This document shows, one piece after another, positions 27,328-36,624 of a stretch of DNA of 64,000 nucleotides. Within the stretch, counting starts at the first letter, position 1. Each line of letters begins with the position of its first letter. The DNA is taken from contig JAHCLO010000006.1 in NCBI GenBank assembly GCA_026125285.1, positions 62,001-126,000 on the forward strand. Direction: 5' to 3'. The notes beneath the pieces were generated by a model that did not search any database, was not told the origin of the DNA, and saw nothing but the letters and a program-made list of their open reading frames with translations. A program made the position numbers and the translations under genes. The DNA is from Verrucomicrobiia bacterium. Lineage in GTDB: Bacteria > Verrucomicrobiota > Verrucomicrobiia > Limisphaerales > JADLHS01.

Positions 27328-30153
27328 CTAAATAAATTCAGGTTGTTGCGGTCCTCGGGTCTGAGGCCGTGACTGCGCTAATCTTACCAGATCGGGCCAG
27401 CCGAGGACGAGCGCGTTGTAGCTTTGCGCCTCGATGCTGCGTTTTTGTTTTTCGCAAACCGTGAACAATTTATACGCCAGGTCACGCGCGACATCGGCTT
27501 TGGCGCCGAGCTTGCGCATGAGGACGGCGGTGGCTTCGTCGCCTTTCTTTTCGTGGTAATAAACCCGCAACAGATGGTGAGTCATTTCCCAAACCGTCGG
27601 GCGGTCATCCTGCAACGGATCCCAATCGGCGGGCAATTGTTCTGGCCGCAGCAAGCGCACCTGATTCCCGCGCACTTCCAGAATCCCGGCGGACACGAGG
27701 CCGTTCACGGCGGTCGCCTGCGCGTTGGCGAGCAGGTTTGCCTTGCCCGCTTCGCCCCATTCAAAGCCCTGCTCCTCGAACCACAAAACTGCCCAGCGTG
27801 TATCCTTGTCCAGTTCCTCGACCGACTCGCCGAGCAATTCATCCTTCATGCCGTTGATGAGCGCGAGCACGGTGCGCACACTCATCGGCTGGCCGCTGCT
27901 CTCCAGCACGGCGGCGTAACGGGAAAAGACGGCCATACCGGGACCGATGGCCGCCTGTGCGAAGTCCACCGGGGCGACGTTGCCCTGCTGCAAGTGGCGC
28001 AAGGCCGGCGGCAATTCGCGCTTCAATTCCGCAACCAAAGTATTCCGTCCGACACGCGCCGCGTCCGCCGGGCGAGGGCGGCAGGCGAGCACGATGTAGG
28101 AGGCGAGCGCGTTTGTGCCCATGGAAACCATGCGCCACGTCTGCGATGCGCGCACCGGCCATGTGGCGGTGATGGTGAAACCGCTGGAAATGAGCGCTTC
28201 GAGCAGCGTCTCCCAACCGGTGGTGAGATTCAACGCGCCGACGGCTTCGACATCGTCGCTGGTGGTCTCTTCCTCGTCTTCCTGCTTGAAGGCATAATAG
28301 ACGGTGAGCGGAAAACGCGGGTCGAGAATTTTCAGCAAGCTTGTGAATGCACGACGGAAACCGGACTCAAAGTGTTCTTTTGCTTTTTGCCGGTCGCCAT
28401 CAAATCGTTCCGGCGATGCCGTCAACTCCGGCATTTTGGGCACGAGCACCGTGTCGCAAAGCGGTTTGTGTAAATCGCCAATGGTGCGCCGCAACCAGAC
28501 ATAAAAGAAGTCGCTCAAAGCTGCGTAGCCGATATTGTCGTAATACGGCGGGTCAGTGCTGATAAGGAGTTTTTTTCCGATGTCTTCGCCTGCTGCGGCA
28601 TCATTCTGAATTGCATATCCGACAGTGGCGTTACCCGCACCAAGCACCTCAACGCAGTCAGCAACGTAGTCACTGCAAGTAACCCAAGCACCAACAGAAT
28701 CGCCAACAGTGTTTGCTTCAGCGAAATCCCACATCATTGGGATTGCTTGGCGACCAAACATATTCATCACCTTCTGATTGCTTGAACTCCAACGATTCAG
28801 CGAGTTGTTGAAATCAACAGTGCGATCCAGACTTAAAGCCAAAAAGGTAATAACTGCCGTCGCGTAAGCTTCCGTTTTTTCTTTTGTTAAAGCAGCATTC
28901 TTTGCCGCTTTAACAACCTCGGAACGCAGCTCTTTGATGCTGTCACTCAGAGCAATTATGGTCGTGAGCTGGCGCGGAGTGAAGAGCTGGTCAAATCTTT
29001 CAAGCCCGTAGCTGACACACCAAATATTGCGGGGGTCATCGGCCATTTCTTCATTTGGTGCGTCGTCGGGTGGAGTGACTTGCGCGGCGCGTTCGTGTTC
29101 CGGTGTGACCGGCAAATAAATGCGCCCTCTTTTTCCCTCGGCAACGATGGCAAGGAGGCGGCTTCCAAGACGACCGGCCATTCCTTCGCTCTTAATGTGG
29201 GTGTCTTCGATGGGCTGGCCTGAAAGCAGGCACTTAAATTTTGCGCCACGCCCAAGCTTCGTTCCCGCCTTGATGGATGCCCTATCCACTGGCGTGCCGG
29301 TCTTCACATTGAAATGATACTTGCCCGCCGCCCGATCCACGACGGGTTCAAGCCAGGCAAGCTTGCCCGCAGTAGTCGAAAGCCAATAGCTGCTTATTAA
29401 AGGCACATGTGCGCCGCGTGCTGCCGGATCCTGACTTGCTACTGTGCGTGCCCAAATCCACGCGATGACATTACCTTTACCGCCTCCATTTTCATCAGGC
29501 AGCCGCACTTGCGGATAAAGATGACCAAGCTTTTCCTGCATCCGCTCGCGGATAACACGTCCATAGTAACGCACGTCTGCGGCCAAGCCGTGCGTGCCAG
29601 TCCAGCTTTGCGTGCCACCGATGCGGCGACGGTCTTCTGGATTCACCGGGGGGCAGCCGGACCAACGCGGCGCAATTTCCAAATTGCACTTGTTCAGGAT
29701 GACGGCGACGGGATTGAGATCGGCGGCGTGAGCTTCGCACCCCAGCCGCGCGGCTTCCAACGGGATTGAGCCGCCACCGGCAAACGGATCGAGCACGGGC
29801 GGAAGTTTGCCGCCGCAATGTTTCAACATTTCCGCGTGCGCCTCGGCATATACGCCGGGCTGGTCGTGGAGCTTCTTACCCATGAGCCGGCGGATGATGT
29901 CAAACAACCGCTCGCGTTCCGCATCCTGCGCTGCCTCACTTTTCCCGGCCCAAGCCGGGTCGTCCAATGGATCGGTGACGACGGAAGCGAACAACACCGC
30001 GCGCGCCGAAGGCAACGGCAGCCGCGCCCACCAGTGGTGGATGCCCTTGGGGTGCGGCCCGATGCCCGGCATTTTATCATACGACGAAGCGTCGTTGATT
30101 TCCGGCAACGGCAGTGCGACCTCAATGAGTTTTTTGGGCTGGGCAGAACTCAT
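27328..30153 (-). CDS. DUF1156-family DNA adenine methylase
   Basis: 941-residue DNA methyltransferase. The DUF1156 N-terminus (KKLIEVALPLPEIN ... HPKGIHHWWARLPL) is followed by the SAM-binding motif DPFAGGGSIPLEA near residue 120 and the catalytic motif DPPYYDNIGYAALSDFFYVWLRR near 535, indicating N6-adenine or N4-cytosine methylation, most likely adenine. DUF1156 methylases occur in BREX type III and other anti-phage islands together with DUF499 ATPases. It overlaps the PIN gene by four bases and leads directly into the DUF499 gene, so the three are co-translated. Both motifs look active. Confidence 0.9.
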   Translation of the reverse strand: MSSAQPKKLIEVALPLPEINDASSYDKMPGIGPHPKGIHHWWARLPLPSARAVLFASVVTDPLDDPAWAGKSEAAQDAERERLFDIIRRLMGKKLHDQPGVYAEAHAEMLKHCGGKLPPVLDPFAGGGSIPLEAARLGCEAHAADLNPVAVILNKCNLEIAPRWSGCPPVNPEDRRRIGGTQSWTGTHGLAADVRYYGRVIRERMQEKLGHLYPQVRLPDENGGGKGNVIAWIWARTVASQDPAARGAHVPLISSYWLSTTAGKLAWLEPVVDRAAGKYHFNVKTGTPVDRASIKAGTKLGRGAKFKCLLSGQPIEDTHIKSEGMAGRLGSRLLAIVAEGKRGRIYLPVTPEHERAAQVTPPDDAPNEEMADDPRNIWCVSYGLERFDQLFTPRQLTTIIALSDSIKELRSEVVKAAKNAALTKEKTEAYATAVITFLALSLDRTVDFNNSLNRWSSSNQKVMNMFGRQAIPMMWDFAEANTVGDSVGAWVTCSDYVADCVEVLGAGNATVGYAIQNDAAAGEDIGKKLLISTDPPYYDNIGYAALSDFFYVWLRRTIGDLHKPLCDTVLVPKMPELTASPERFDGDRQKAKEHFESGFRRAFTSLLKILDPRFPLTVYYAFKQEDEEETTSDDVEAVGALNLTTGWETLLEALISSGFTITATWPVRASQTWRMVSMGTNALASYIVLACRPRPADAARVGRNTLVAELKRELPPALRHLQQGNVAPVDFAQAAIGPGMAVFSRYAAVLESSGQPMSVRTVLALINGMKDELLGESVEELDKDTRWAVLWFEEQGFEWGEAGKANLLANAQATAVNGLVSAGILEVRGNQVRLLRPEQLPADWDPLQDDRPTVWEMTHHLLRVYYHEKKGDEATAVLMRKLGAKADVARDLAYKLFTVCEKQKRSIEAQSYNALVLGWPDLVRLAQSRPQTRGPQQPEFI

Positions 30154-30728
30154 GGCGGACAGACGGCGAGCAATTTACCGTTGGCGGTCAGCACTTCGAG
30201 GCCTCCCGTGATATGATCGCCGTCGTCGGTCATCAGTTTCAGATTATGATGAAGACAGTTCTCAGTGATGAGCTGGTCGTTCCAATCGGTGGACCCGGAA
30301 CCAAAATCCGTGAGCATTTTCCCGACATTCCATTTGGAAAATGGATGATCGAGCGCCTGGGCGTCGGCCATGATCTGGGTGGCGATGGATTGAACGGATT
30401 TGGCCGCCGGCGGGTAATCGGCTGATTGGCGAAAATCCTTCCGCTTCGCATACTTCCTACCGTAACCAGGTGGATCAATGAGCTTCCACTCATCGTCGAG
30501 CAAGCGATTGATGACCTCGCCTAGAACGATGGGATCAATGAAAGCCTTGGCTCCGCTCGCATGGAGCTTTCCCCAAGCTGTGGAGTAAAGGGAAACCTTG
30601 GCCTTCAGCCAATGAGGATAAGCGGCAGACGCTGGCGAATACAAAAACAACCAGATGTTGGCATCCGGGAGCACCTTGTCCGCCGGGGTGAAGGCGTGGG
30701 CCGCAACATTAAACGCTTTGTTCTTCAT
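30150..30728 (-). CDS. PIN-domain nuclease (VapC-like)
   Basis: 192 residues. PIN acidic residues can be seen: Asp in LPDANIWLFLYS (about 22), Glu in VLGEVINRLL (about 70), and the pair DWNDQLI (about 148) and LMTDDGDH (about 166). These would bind Mg/Mn for single-stranded RNA cleavage. No VapB-like antitoxin precedes it; the upstream gene encodes a STAS-like protein instead and overlaps its start by 20 bases. Its presence between STAS-like and methylase genes makes it an operon component rather than a stray toxin. Confidence 0.75.
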   Translation of the reverse strand: MKNKAFNVAAHAFTPADKVLPDANIWLFLYSPASAAYPHWLKAKVSLYSTAWGKLHASGAKAFIDPIVLGEVINRLLDDEWKLIDPPGYGRKYAKRKDFRQSADYPPAAKSVQSIATQIMADAQALDHPFSKWNVGKMLTDFGSGSTDWNDQLITENCLHHNLKLMTDDGDHITGGLEVLTANGKLLAVCPP

Positions 30729-31074
30729 TGGGAAAGTCCTCGGAAACAGATTCCTCCATGCGGCTGCGGTTTTGGAAATAGGCCTTCGACCACTGAATGG
30801 ACTTGTCGAGCGCCGGCTGGAACGCGTCGCGGAGATTGGTCACCTCCAACAATTCGGTGATTTTCTCCTCCGAAATGTCGCCGTAAAGCTTGCCGACGGA
30901 CGCATTGAGAAAGGCGGTGATGACCATGGTGATGCCATCGAAGGACAGTTGCACCTTTTGACCGGCCCTGAGCAGGGGGCAAACCTCCTTGAAAACACGT
31001 TCGCCGTCGTCGGCGTCCACCGCGCGCGGGCTGTTCACAAGGTCGGCGACCCGGATTAAAATTTGTTCACTCAT
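30709..31074 (-). CDS. STAS-like DUF4325 protein
   Basis: 121 residues. The core KVQLSFDGITMVITAFLNASVGKLYG resembles the DUF4325 STAS-like fold, including the S/N-containing loop that in SpoIIAA-type anti-sigma antagonists is phosphorylated. The GHKL ATPase gene ends six bases upstream, so the pair mirrors a kinase/anti-anti-sigma switch. Function in this operon is inferred only. Confidence 0.72.
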   Translation of the reverse strand: MSEQILIRVADLVNSPRAVDADDGERVFKEVCPLLRAGQKVQLSFDGITMVITAFLNASVGKLYGDISEEKITELLEVTNLRDAFQPALDKSIQWSKAYFQNRSRMEESVSEDFPNEEQSV

Positions 31075-31080
31075 AAAAAA

Positions 31081-31932
31081 TCAGGTGTTCAGCGTTGGGC
31101 TGTCGGAAAATTGCCAATTGGCGGTATCCACCGCGACTGTGACCACCGTTGCCGGGAGCACATGGTCAAATTCTCTGAATTCTTCCGCTTCTGCATGAAA
31201 TTGCCAGAATGCCTGACCGCTGGCAATCTGGACTTGCCCCCGGTTGGCACAGATGAAGTCACGCAACAACTTGAGACCCACGCCGCCGGGCGTGTCGCGC
31301 TTGGTCGTGTTGCCCTCGACGAGCGCCCAGCGCAACGCGCGAATGGCCGGCCAGTTGATGTTGAAACGCTGATTCACCCGCTCGGGAATGGTCACGCCGG
31401 AATCGGCAATGGAAAGCACGAGGCGTTGCTGGTGGGGATAAAACTGTCCGCAAACGAAAACGCCGAGGCTGGAATCCGCGTGCGTTTCGGCGTTAATAAA
31501 AACTTCACCGAGGATTTGCAGGAACTGCAACGTGAAATCGCTGGTCATTTCCGGAAGCCCTTTGCTGGGCAGATGCAAATCGAGAAAATCGTAAAACAAC
31601 TTGATCTCCTTCGCGCTAAACCGGGTGTAGGGAACGGCAGTGCCGCTCAACGGGGCGGTGTCGGGATACCCGAAGCACCGGAGGAAGCCGTTTTTTTCCA
31701 GCACCGCCAGGGGCAGCGAGGGAACATCCACGATGGAAATCGTATTGGAGCGATCCCGGATGGTGTTGAGCACCGCGCCCAAAGGAGCGGCCATGTTCGG
31801 ATCAACGACCGAAAGCGCCGCCAGACTCACATCGAGCGTTCCGCCCGTGAGTCCGATGGCGGCGTCAGCCAAACTCGACAGGGCATTGAACCCATCGAAG
31901 CTGTTCAACAGATTGGGGAGGGAAATCTTCAT
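31081..31932 (-). CDS. GHKL-type ATPase/kinase, anti-sigma-factor-like
   Basis: 283 residues. The C-terminal half has the Bergerat ATP-binding elements: N-box LGEVFINAETHA (142-152), G1 box IADSGVTI (175-182) and G2 GGVGLKLL (216-223). No phospho-acceptor His domain or membrane segment is present, so it resembles a SpoIIAB/RsbW-like kinase rather than a sensor kinase. The N-terminal 130 residues contain SIVDVPSLPLAVLEKNGF, which is itself STAS-like. It sits between the helicase gene (40-base gap) and DUF4325. Confidence 0.75.
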   Translation of the reverse strand: MKISLPNLLNSFDGFNALSSLADAAIGLTGGTLDVSLAALSVVDPNMAAPLGAVLNTIRDRSNTISIVDVPSLPLAVLEKNGFLRCFGYPDTAPLSGTAVPYTRFSAKEIKLFYDFLDLHLPSKGLPEMTSDFTLQFLQILGEVFINAETHADSSLGVFVCGQFYPHQQRLVLSIADSGVTIPERVNQRFNINWPAIRALRWALVEGNTTKRDTPGGVGLKLLRDFICANRGQVQIASGQAFWQFHAEAEEFREFDHVLPATVVTVAVDTANWQFSDSPTLNT

Positions 31933-31971
31933 GACGATACCGGCGCGCTCATAATTCTGGCTCGGGCGTGA

Positions 31972-34900
31972 CTATTCGGGCGCGGTGGCACGAGCCAACA
32001 GGTCCGGGAGATCGTAATTGACGCTGGTGACGGCGAAGTCGGGTTCGCGCCGGAAGGGCTGGCGCACATAGCGCGGCTCGGCGGTGTCACCATCCACCGT
32101 GACGATGGCGAGGATAAAGTCTTCCGGTTTGTTCATCGCGGTCATGATTTCGTTGCGCGTGATGGTAACAGTATTCGCCCCGACTGCGCGACCCTTGACT
32201 TCAAGGAAACGCAGCTTGCCGGTGTTCGGAATCCGGGACTCGACATCGTAGCCGCGATTTTCCGAGCTGACATCCGCCGGCTCGAACCCCAGCCGCCGCT
32301 CGGCCGCCAGCACCGTCTGCATGGCGAGCAATTCGACCCGCCGCCGGACTTCGGCGTCGTGCGTGTTAGGCGGCGGCGTTTCGGAGAGCCGGGGCGTGAC
32401 GTCGCGCAAGGCGCGGGCGGACACGATGACCGCGCCGCCGAGAACGACAGGCGGCAGCGGGGAAAGCTGGGATTCGAGTTCGAGTTCGCGGAGACGACTT
32501 TGCAAGCGGGCCTGCAAATCGTCGGCACGCTGCTGCGCCTTGCCGGAGTTCAAACGCGCGTTGACCTGGCCGGCCTGTTCTTGAAGGCGGAGTTGCTGGG
32601 CACGGTGATCCCAATAATTGATCTCCTTGGTCAGCCGTTCGCGCACGGCGACGCGGGTGCGTTCAATCAGGTCGGTGCGGTGGTCGCGCACTTCCATGAT
32701 GTGGCGCGGGAGCAATTGGGCGATAGCGTAGGAAGTCGCCTTGGTCTCCAACTCCTGATTGAGCCACGGTTCGAGGAGCAAAGCTTCAAGGGCGGGAAGC
32801 TCTTCCGTTGTGGCGGGCCGGTAATCCAGATAGGGAGCATAGCCCGCCGGGGAGCAGCGGCCCTGGGCATCCACCTCGACGAACTGCATCTGGCGCGAGA
32901 TGACGCGGCGATTGCCGGCGCGATCGGTGCGGGCGTCCTGAATGGCGTGGTCGAGACAGAGCAAGGCGCGCGGGCCGGGGGCGGTGTCGCGATCATCCAC
33001 CAACACCGCGCCGCGCTTGAGTAGATCGCGATGACGTTCCAACAAAACATCTGACACCGACTGCAACAGCGGATGGCCGGGGCTGATGAACTCGGCAACG
33101 GGTTTGCCGGGCACGGCGATAAGATGTTTCTCGAAAGTGACGCGCTCGTAGCGGACGAGGACAGGATCGCCGACGCCGGTCTGGCGGTCACGTTGGCGCA
33201 AGACCGCCGGGACATGGCTGATCTCGAAGCGGCGCGGTTCACGCTCGCGCATCGTGCCGCCCAATTCATTGAAGGCGGCGAGAAAATAGGACTCGATGAA
33301 ATGCGGCTGCAAGCGCCGCGCCTCGATGCGTTCCATGCCCTCGCGGATGCGGCGGACTTTGGAGGCGTCCATGGAGTCGTGCGCCAACGCACGTTCCTCG
33401 ACGAGGTCGCGGAGCTTGTCGTGTTCCATCGCGTCTTCGACGATTTGAAAGAGACGGTCGCGGACGTCCTTGCGGTCACCGTAACGAATGGCCTCCATGA
33501 GCACTTCACGCAAGGGCCGGTTGTCGAAGGTGACCTTGCCGAGCACGTCGAAGACCTGTCCGCCGAGGGCGTCGCGTTCCTCGCTGAGTTTTTCGAGCAA
33601 CCGCAAATAGACCGCGCCCTCGCGCGTCTCGGCGGCGACGAGATTCCACAAATGGCAGACCTCGGTCTGCCCGATACGGTGGATGCGACCGAAGCGCTGT
33701 TCGAGGCGGTTGGGATTCCACGGTAAATCGTAGTTCACCATCAAGTGAGCGCGCTGAAGGTTGATGCCCTCGCCCGCCGCGTCGGTAGCCAACAAAACCT
33801 GGGTGTCTTTGTCCTGGGTAAAAAGTTCCTGCGCCTTGGTGCGCTCCTCGCGGCCCAAGCCGCCGTGAATCAGAACGACAGCCTCGGGTTTGCCGATGAG
33901 CGTGCGGATGTTCGTAGCCAGATAATTTAGTGTGTCACGGTGTTCGGTGAACAAGACGAGTTTGCGCCGATGGCCGTGGGCATCGAACATCTCCTGATTG
34001 TTTTGCAGCAGAGAAGAAAGTTCCTCCCACTTCCGGTCCTTGCCGCTGCGCCGGACTTCGAGAGCGAGGTTTTCCAGCCGGCGGAGGATGCCGATTTCCT
34101 TTTCGAGTTCCGCGATGGTCTGCGCCGCCGTGGCCTGATCAATGATCTGTTCCTCGGTGGCCTCGACTTCCACGTCCGGCGCGTCGTCGAGATCGTCTAT
34201 GTCGTCGCTGGAAAGAGTTGGGCCGACGCTTTCGAGCGGCACAGCCGCGCCACGGCGAAGGAGTTTTTCCTCGCTGAGACGTTTTTCGAGCCGTTCACGA
34301 CGACGACGAAGCGACTGGTAGATGGCTTCCGGGGACGAGGCGAGCCGGCGCTGCAATGAAGTGAGGGCAAAACCGATCGTGCCGCGCCGCCCATCGCTGT
34401 TGAGGCGGTCGGCGAGGTTGAACTGTTCCTGAACGTAATCGGTGACTTCCTTGTAGAGGCGGGCCTCGCCGTCCGAAAGCGTGTAATTCAGCGTATAGGC
34501 GACGCGTTCGGGGAACAGCGGCGTGCCGTCGAATTTGAGCAGGCGCTCCTTGACCATGCGCCGCATCATGTCACTGACGTCGGTCGTGTGAACGCCGTCG
34601 CGGAACTTTCCTTCGAAGCGGTCGCCATCAATCAGCGCCATGAAAAGCTGGAAATCCTCCTCCTTGCCGTTGTGCGGGGTGGCCGTCATCAGAAGGAAAT
34701 GACGGGTGATGCCGGAAAGCAGGCGGCCCAAGTGGTAACGCTTGGTATATTTGGCCTCCCCGCCAAAGAACGTGGCGGACATTTTGTGCGCCTCGTCGCA
34801 GACGATCAGATCCCAATCCGTATCCTTGAGCTTGGCCTGGACCTCCTCGTCCCGACTGAGTTTGTCGAGGCGGGCGATGCAGAGGGAGTTTTCACGAAAC

Positions 34901-35484
34901 CAATTGCCGGTGCGCGCGGCTTCCAGTTTGTCGTTGGTGGCAATGTCGAAAGGGAGATTGAATTTGCGCCAGAGTTCGTCCTGCCACTGCTCGACCAGGT
35001 TGCCGGGACTGACGACAAGGCAACGCTGAAGGTCGCCGCGAATGAGCAATTCCTTGATGAAGAGTCCGGCCATGATCGTCTTGCCCGCGCCCGGGTCGTC
35101 GGCCAGCAGGAAGCGCAACGGCTGACGCGGGAGCATGGACTCATACACGGCGGTAATCTGATGGGGCAACGGTTCAACGAGCGATGAATGAACCGCAACC
35201 AGGGGATCGAACAAATGGGCAAGCCGGATGCGATGCGCCTCGGACACGAGACGGAACACGCGGCCATCGCCATCAAAACTCCACGGGCGGCCGGCCGTCA
35301 GAATCTGCAAAGCGGATTCGCGGTCGCGAAAAAGGATTTCCGTGCCGACGCGGCCAGCGGTGTCCTTGTAAACGACCTCCAGCACGTCCGAGCCGTGCCA
35401 TTTGGAACTGAGCAACTCGGTGAGAGCATCAGGGATGATGCCCTTTACGAGTGTGCCAGTGGTGAGGTCTTCGAGCCGAGCCAT
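31972..35484 (-). CDS. SNF2-family helicase with C-terminal DUF3883
   Basis: 1170 residues, first gene of the operon. Walker A LADDPGAGKT near 130, DEAH box VCDEAHKM near 230, LLMTATPHNG near 260, motif V TDAAGEGINLQ and motif VI RFGRIHRIGQTE near 575-600. A coiled segment follows (rich in Arg/Glu, 640-760), and the last 120 residues contain a DUF3883 nuclease-like fold (ENRGYDVES ... RFLEVKGR) found in restriction proteins. Similar SNF2 helicases (DrmD-like) occur in DISARM and related methylase-based defence. The start at 35484 faces the QatB-like gene across a 354-base intergenic region. Confidence 0.88.
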   Translation of the reverse strand: MARLEDLTTGTLVKGIIPDALTELLSSKWHGSDVLEVVYKDTAGRVGTEILFRDRESALQILTAGRPWSFDGDGRVFRLVSEAHRIRLAHLFDPLVAVHSSLVEPLPHQITAVYESMLPRQPLRFLLADDPGAGKTIMAGLFIKELLIRGDLQRCLVVSPGNLVEQWQDELWRKFNLPFDIATNDKLEAARTGNWFRENSLCIARLDKLSRDEEVQAKLKDTDWDLIVCDEAHKMSATFFGGEAKYTKRYHLGRLLSGITRHFLLMTATPHNGKEEDFQLFMALIDGDRFEGKFRDGVHTTDVSDMMRRMVKERLLKFDGTPLFPERVAYTLNYTLSDGEARLYKEVTDYVQEQFNLADRLNSDGRRGTIGFALTSLQRRLASSPEAIYQSLRRRRERLEKRLSEEKLLRRGAAVPLESVGPTLSSDDIDDLDDAPDVEVEATEEQIIDQATAAQTIAELEKEIGILRRLENLALEVRRSGKDRKWEELSSLLQNNQEMFDAHGHRRKLVLFTEHRDTLNYLATNIRTLIGKPEAVVLIHGGLGREERTKAQELFTQDKDTQVLLATDAAGEGINLQRAHLMVNYDLPWNPNRLEQRFGRIHRIGQTEVCHLWNLVAAETREGAVYLRLLEKLSEERDALGGQVFDVLGKVTFDNRPLREVLMEAIRYGDRKDVRDRLFQIVEDAMEHDKLRDLVEERALAHDSMDASKVRRIREGMERIEARRLQPHFIESYFLAAFNELGGTMREREPRRFEISHVPAVLRQRDRQTGVGDPVLVRYERVTFEKHLIAVPGKPVAEFISPGHPLLQSVSDVLLERHRDLLKRGAVLVDDRDTAPGPRALLCLDHAIQDARTDRAGNRRVISRQMQFVEVDAQGRCSPAGYAPYLDYRPATTEELPALEALLLEPWLNQELETKATSYAIAQLLPRHIMEVRDHRTDLIERTRVAVRERLTKEINYWDHRAQQLRLQEQAGQVNARLNSGKAQQRADDLQARLQSRLRELELESQLSPLPPVVLGGAVIVSARALRDVTPRLSETPPPNTHDAEVRRRVELLAMQTVLAAERRLGFEPADVSSENRGYDVESRIPNTGKLRFLEVKGRAVGANTVTITRNEIMTAMNKPEDFILAIVTVDGDTAEPRYVRQPFRREPDFAVTSVNYDLPDLLARATAPE

Positions 35485-35838
35485 GCTGGGTGGAATTATG
35501 CAGTTACAACAGCGTTAATGACAGTCAAAAACTCTTGGTGCGAGTGGAGGAGTGGAGGATGCGGGATCGGCGCAAAGCAGAGCGAACAAGTTCATGCAGA
35601 CAGTCTGACAGCCGAGGTGAGACAAACACGGTCCAACCCGATTTCCAGAACGGAGCGATTCTTGTAGCCGGGCCGGGATTGTGTTTTGGAGGACATTCTG
35701 GTTACAATTTCCGAAATGCACGCCTCCTTGACGCATCTCAGAGCGCAGTGGCTGCTGGCGCGGGACATGACTGACACCCACGATTCTCCGGGCTTCAGCG
35801 CGCTGGCGAAGGACTGCCATTATCACAACTAGACGACC
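35485..35838. other. Divergent intergenic region between helicase operon and QatB/QatC-like pair
   Basis: 354 bases carry no convincing gene; small frames on both strands lack a credible start. It must hold the promoters of both the six-gene minus-strand operon and the plus-strand pair. TTGACG at 35728-35733 is a possible -35 box for the plus strand, but no good -10 follows at the right distance. Confidence 0.4.
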
Positions 35839-36624
35839 ATGGGCCACACCCGACTAGGAACATTGCCCGCGACGCGAAGCTGGAACGAAGTGGTCGGCTT
35901 GGTGGCGGAGGGGGCGGATGCGGCGCGGGTGGCGGAGGCGACGGCGAACGCCTGGCGGCTGGCGTTCGCGAAGGTGCAAGGGGACATCGGCTTCCGCGAG
36001 GCAATCTGGTGGATGACGCAACTGGGCGTGGCCGCCGCGCAGAAAAATCCGGTGGATCACCTGGCGTCGCTCGGACTGGAGATTGGAAAGAGTGAGTCGG
36101 TGGTCGAGGTCGCGATGGCGCTGGCGAACGCGATGGACGAGCGGATTGACGGCAGCGGGAAACGCTCGGACTTCGGCGAGCTGGCGGAGCGGTCATTGAT
36201 CGCGGTGGTGACGGAAAATTTGCAGGAGCGGATGCCGCCGCTGCTGCCGCCAAACGCCGACGATGTGAGATCGGCGCTGGGAAAACTGGGGAGCGTCAAG
36301 GAGTTCGGGCAGCTTTCGCGCAGTTTCTTCCAAAAGCTCACCAACGAGTGCCTGAATTATTTCCTGTCGAAAACGATGCCGGCCCAAGTGGGAGCGTCGC
36401 GCCGGTTTGCTACCGCCGGGCAACTGGAGGGATTTGAAAAGGCGCTGGCGACGCATTGCTGGGAGGCGTCGGAGATCGTGGAAAAATTCAGCGGCGAATG
36501 GCTGTCGAAGAATCGTTACGAGGGCGGTGGCAACATTGACCGGGAGACGGCGGAGAAATTCGGCTGGTTTTCGCTGCGGAAGATGCAGTTGGAACTGGAG
36601 ACCCGCGCACGGAAACATGGATAA
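35839..36624 (+). CDS. QatB-like partner of the QueC-like protein, N-terminal Met-Gly
   Basis: 261 residues, mainly helical, with no recognised domain. It is followed by the QueC-like gene in an 8-base overlap, so they are translated together. The product starts MGHTRLGTL: after Met removal an N-terminal Gly would be exposed. In QatABCD and type IV CBASS, QueC-like enzymes have been reported to conjugate a deazaguanine-type base to the N-terminal Gly of a partner, so this protein is my candidate substrate, analogous to QatB. Identity to QatB is not shown; it rests on size, position and the Gly. Confidence 0.55.
   Translation: MGHTRLGTLPATRSWNEVVGLVAEGADAARVAEATANAWRLAFAKVQGDIGFREAIWWMTQLGVAAAQKNPVDHLASLGLEIGKSESVVEVAMALANAMDERIDGSGKRSDFGELAERSLIAVVTENLQERMPPLLPPNADDVRSALGKLGSVKEFGQLSRSFFQKLTNECLNYFLSKTMPAQVGASRRFATAGQLEGFEKALATHCWEASEIVEKFSGEWLSKNRYEGGGNIDRETAEKFGWFSLRKMQLELETRARKHG

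Noticed and set aside
35515-35847. 110-codon minus-strand open frame between helicase and QatB-like gene
   Set aside because: Odd composition, no ribosome site, and it would occupy the only space for two divergent promoters.
36407-36616. Upstream extension of the QueC-like protein
   Set aside because: It overlaps the QatB-like gene in another frame and reads as Arg/Trp-rich nonsense; the ATG at 36617 gives a sensible N-terminus.
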